Source of the DNA: an uncultured Planctomycetaceae bacterium
Lineage (GTDB): Bacteria; Planctomycetota; Planctomycetia; Planctomycetales; Planctomycetaceae
Assembly: GCA_943787265.1 (NCBI GenBank)
Contig: CALSLT010000027.1
Location: 62,001-126,000, forward strand
Reading direction: 5' to 3'
DNA: 64,000 nt
A program made the translations under genes and the position numbers. Shown here piece by piece: positions 61,162 to 64,000 of this stretch; position 1 is the stretch's first letter, and each line of letters opens with the position of its first letter. The notes under the pieces are model-generated. The model saw only the letters and a program-made list of their open reading frames with translations, was not told the origin of the DNA and searched no databases.

Positions 61162-61479
61162 ATGTCACAGATCAATGGAATGGGAACGCCGCTCGGTGTG
61201 ACCGATCCCCTGTTTCTGATGAAGACTCTGTCTCCGAAACCTTCCAACGAAGTCGGAGGCCTGTCATTTGAAAAACTCATGCTCAATTCAATGGGCGAGG
61301 TCGCTGGCCTGGAGCAAAACGCTCAGACAGCCATCGGAGAGAATCTTGCGGGCGCCGATGTCACTCTTGCGGAGTCAGTCATTGCCATGCGGGAAGCTGA
61401 ACTGGCGACACGTCTGATGTTGCAGGTTCAACGAAAAGTCGTCGACGCCTGGAAAGAACTAAAGAACATGCAGATGTAA
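61162..61479 (+). CDS. fliE: Flagellar hook-basal body protein FliE
   Basis: The 105-residue protein has the FliE C-terminal pattern ADVTLAESVIAMREAELATRL and LQVQRKVVDAWKELKNMQM (core AMREAELATRL, QRKVVDAWKE), which links the MS ring to the rod. The length is normal for the family. It lies between flgC and fliF, the usual order. Confidence 0.93.
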   Translation: MSQINGMGTPLGVTDPLFLMKTLSPKPSNEVGGLSFEKLMLNSMGEVAGLEQNAQTAIGENLAGADVTLAESVIAMREAELATRLMLQVQRKVVDAWKELKNMQM

Positions 61480-61534
61480 ACATCCCGTTTGTGATCAGTC
61501 TTTCTGCAATCCTTACCTTCAATCAGCGTGATCA

Positions 61535-63178
61535 ATGATCGAACTACTCAGCAAAATCCGCTCCCAGTTCAATGTTCTGTTTGGCGACATGCAGCCTCAC
61601 CAGAAAATGACACTGGTCGCGCTCGGCCTGATGGTCATGGTGCCTTTTGGCATGCTGATCTTCGGTGGCGACGAAGGTGGCACAACGCCCCTGCAATACG
61701 GAGCCGCCTTCGACAGCGAAGTCCAAAGACAGGCTGAGCAGGCGTTGATTGAACGAGGACTGGATGACTTTCGAACCGTCGGCAGTCGTATCCTTGTCCC
61801 GTCTACCAAAGTCGACGAATACAACGGAGCATTGCTGGCTGCGGGAATCAGTTCGCCATACGCGTACGACGAGCTGGAATCTGCGCTCAAAGATGTCAAT
61901 CCATTTACTCCACAGAGTCAGCTTGCATTAAAAGTCGACGCTTCGCTTTCACGAAAAATCCGCGCCAACTTGCGAGCCATCGAGGGAATCCGGGACGCTC
62001 AAGTCATCTGGTCGCGGCCGGAGGGAAAGTCTCGCTGGGGTAAAACCGCTGGAGTAAAAGCCTCAGTCCACGTGACTCCGGACGGCGGCCGCGAACTTCC
62101 TCGGCGGCTGGTCGAGTCGCTGCGGCATTCTGTGGCGACGATGGTCCCCGACCTTGAACGCGACAACGTTGTCGTGATCGACCGATCGACCGGGCAGTCG
62201 TGGGCAGGTAACGATCCTGACGACCCGTTTGACAATAAGTTGGAAGAACTCAAAAGAAGCCGGGTTCAGTTTCATCAGATGCGGATTCAGGATGCTCTCA
62301 ACGAAATTGCTCCGAACTCGGTTGTTGCTGTCAACGTTGAATTTGATGATGTAATGTCGGTCCGCGAGCGGAAGCAGGAAATCGACACTGCCGTTGAACT
62401 CACGAATATCGTCGAGAAGGCAGAGTCAAGTAGCAACGACGCCCCTGCTTCCGGCGTCCCAGGCACGGCCTCAAATCAACCACGAAATCTGGCGTCTTCG
62501 AGTCCAAGGCAGACTTCATCGACCGATACGGATGAGCGAACAAAGTCGTTCTCTGTTCCGTCAATGACTGTCTCGGAAACCGAACGAACACCGCTCAACG
62601 AGAAGTCTTTGCAGATCGCCGTTTCGATTCCTGAAGACCACATCGAACAACTCGTTCTGCTTGACGGAGTTCCGCAAGGTACCACCGATCAGGAAAAGGC
62701 AGACTTCCTCGCAGCCGTCGAGACAAAAAAAGACACCTTCACATCAACGGTGGAAGAAATCGTCACAAAACTGATTCCGCCAAATTCGGCAGATGGCTCA
62801 GTCGTTGTCAAAACGCACCGGCGGATCGAACAGGAGATTCCGCAACCGAGTTTGCCGTTTACCGACATGCTCAAAGACTTCTTCTCAACATGGGGCAGCA
62901 GCATTGCCCTGACACTGTTCGGAGCCTGGGCGTTGATGCTTCTTAAGAAGAGCATGCCAGTTTCTGAATCTGCACCATCCACTAATGCACTCGACAAGTT
63001 GTCCAACACGGTAACAACGGTCGCCGCAGACTTCGCAGCTGCAGCAGTCGAGAAGGAAGTCGTCGTGGCCGAAGCTGAGTTGAGGCACATGTCAAACCGC
63101 GAAACACTAGAAACGACAGTGGAAAACGATCCCGCGAGCGCCGCAGCGATCATTACAAAATGGCTTCAGGAAGCCTGA
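61535..63178 (+). CDS. fliF: Flagellar MS-ring protein FliF
   Basis: The 547-residue protein has two membrane helices (about 28-48 and 448-466) flanking a large periplasmic region with two ring-building motifs: EVQRQAEQALIERGLDDFRTV-type (core QALIERGLDDFRTV) and the RAIEGIRDAQVIWSRPEG segment. The short cytoplasmic C terminus (LRHMSNRETLETTVENDPA) binds FliG. Thr/Ser-rich residues about 290-330 form a variable linker. ATG 61535 follows fliE by 55 bases. FliG follows 43 bases after its stop. Confidence 0.95.
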   Translation: MIELLSKIRSQFNVLFGDMQPHQKMTLVALGLMVMVPFGMLIFGGDEGGTTPLQYGAAFDSEVQRQAEQALIERGLDDFRTVGSRILVPSTKVDEYNGALLAAGISSPYAYDELESALKDVNPFTPQSQLALKVDASLSRKIRANLRAIEGIRDAQVIWSRPEGKSRWGKTAGVKASVHVTPDGGRELPRRLVESLRHSVATMVPDLERDNVVVIDRSTGQSWAGNDPDDPFDNKLEELKRSRVQFHQMRIQDALNEIAPNSVVAVNVEFDDVMSVRERKQEIDTAVELTNIVEKAESSSNDAPASGVPGTASNQPRNLASSSPRQTSSTDTDERTKSFSVPSMTVSETERTPLNEKSLQIAVSIPEDHIEQLVLLDGVPQGTTDQEKADFLAAVETKKDTFTSTVEEIVTKLIPPNSADGSVVVKTHRRIEQEIPQPSLPFTDMLKDFFSTWGSSIALTLFGAWALMLLKKSMPVSESAPSTNALDKLSNTVTTVAADFAAAAVEKEVVVAEAELRHMSNRETLETTVENDPASAAAIITKWLQEA

Positions 63179-63221
63179 TTTCTTGATACCGATATGGACT
63201 GACTGACAAAGAATCGCGTCG

Positions 63222-64000
63222 ATGAACGATCTGAAAAAAGCCGCAATAGTTCTGCTAAGCCTCGACAAGCCAAAGGCTGCTCGAGTGTTGAACCATTTGC
63301 CCAAAGATCTGATGGAACTGGTGAGTCTGGAAATCGCAAGAACAGATGACGTCACCAGAACTGAACAAGAAGAAGCGATCAACGAATTCCGAGAAGCTAT
63401 TGATTCGCGCACGGTCATCGAACGAGGCAGTCTGGATCTCGCTGGTGAATTGCTTTCGCAATCAGTCGGTGAAGAGGAAGCCAACGAGATCATTAAAAAC
63501 ATCAAAGACTCATTGAAAAGCGTTCCGTTCGGGTTCCTGCACAAATTCAAGGCGGAAGACGTTCTTAACTTCATCAGCGAAGAGCAGCCTCAAACAATCG
63601 CTCTGATCATGTCAAACCTTCCGACCGCGTTGGCAGCAGACATTCTCAAGGACCTGCCCCCCGACAAGCAACTCGACGTCGTTCGCCGAGTCGCCGCTAT
63701 GGAGCAAACGTCTCCAGAGTTCGTCGAGATGGTCGAGGCAAGTCTGAAGAACCGAATGGTCTCGCTATTCGGTCAAAAGTCGGATCAGGTGGGCGGCGTT
63801 CCACTCGTCGCGCAGATATTGAACGTTGCCGACCGAACAACCAGCAAGAATATTCTCGACACAATCGGACAGGATTCAGAAGAGCTTGTCGAAGAAATTC
63901 AGCGACTGATGTTCGTTTTTGACGACATCGCCAAACTCGACGACAAGAGCATCCAGGCAGTACTCAAAGAAGTTGACAACAGCCAATGGGCGATGGCACT
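63222..64000 (+). CDS. fliG: Flagellar motor switch protein FliG, N-terminal part (runs off the window)
   Basis: The first 259 codons encode FliG: LKKAAIVLLSLDKPKAARVL (N-domain that binds FliF), EEQPQTIALIMSNLPTALAADIL (EHPQ-like middle domain, core QPQTIALIMSNL), and the LFVFDDIAKLDDKSIQ-type start of the C-terminal torque domain (here MFVFDDIAKLDD). The charged torque helix is beyond the window edge. It forms the rotor part of the switch with FliM/FliN. ATG 63222 is the start. Confidence 0.94.
   Translation, partial: MNDLKKAAIVLLSLDKPKAARVLNHLPKDLMELVSLEIARTDDVTRTEQEEAINEFREAIDSRTVIERGSLDLAGELLSQSVGEEEANEIIKNIKDSLKSVPFGFLHKFKAEDVLNFISEEQPQTIALIMSNLPTALAADILKDLPPDKQLDVVRRVAAMEQTSPEFVEMVEASLKNRMVSLFGQKSDQVGGVPLVAQILNVADRTTSKNILDTIGQDSEELVEEIQRLMFVFDDIAKLDDKSIQAVLKEVDNSQWAMA

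Overview
The window looks like a chromosomal segment of a planctomycete (order Planctomycetales; genus not resolved). The evidence is a DUF1501 protein with a twin-arginine-like leader, two eukaryote-like Ser/Thr kinases with C-terminal membrane anchors, a PPC-domain secreted protein, DegT/epimerase envelope-sugar genes, a DUF1326 protein, several dispersed hairpin repeats and a flagellar hook-basal-body cluster. Most genes are intact, moderately GC-rich and on both strands in short operons.

Region by region: 1-6.8 kb holds the start of an ammonium transporter (minus) with a candidate sigma-54 promoter, a kinase, a Fis-type HTH protein and a GAF protein (plus), then on the minus strand a nitrilase-family hydrolase with a formylglycine-generating-enzyme-like protein, a DUF1501 protein and an orphan gene. 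7-11.6 kb has an EF-G paralogue with a degenerate G4 motif, a strong terminator and two enolase-superfamily enzymes of different catalytic subgroups. 11.6-14.3 kb has an ExbB/ExbD pair and a SprT-like metalloprotein (minus). 14.5-17.3 kb has msrB, gcvT and an M14 peptidase (plus).

17.4-20.5 kb is an AT-richer island and the most interesting part: a membrane-protein gene and a DGQHR (DndB-like) gene overlapping by 4 bases, with the membrane gene split by a complete 1126-bp IS30-family element (24-bp perfect terminal repeats, 3-bp target duplication). Removing the IS and one duplication copy restores a single 227-aa frame.

20.5-25.1 kb encodes an NAD-linked formate dehydrogenase (alpha with an NuoG-like N terminus; beta as an NuoE-NuoF fusion). 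25.6-33.2 kb has a second kinase, a DegT-family protein lacking its PLP lysine, an epimerase, Der, FabH and a DUF962 protein. 33.3-39.2 kb has a TolC-like lipoprotein, a multiply frameshifted GT39-like pseudogene and a lipoprotein. 39.4-44.4 kb has an acyl-CoA dehydrogenase, Hsp20, a hydrolase lipoprotein, an FKBP lipoprotein and a small membrane protein. 44.5-49.6 kb has thiC divergent from a GntR(YtrA)-ABC operon with a perfect palindromic operator. 49.8-56.6 kb has an SppA-type peptidase, a PPC-domain protein, a zinc-ribbon membrane protein, a MOSC protein and a DUF1326 protein. 57-64 kb is a TPR membrane protein followed by flgN-like, flgB, flgC, fliE, fliF and the start of fliG, probably one transcription unit.

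No rRNA, tRNA or CRISPR array was seen. Assignments rest on motif reading only; no database search was run.
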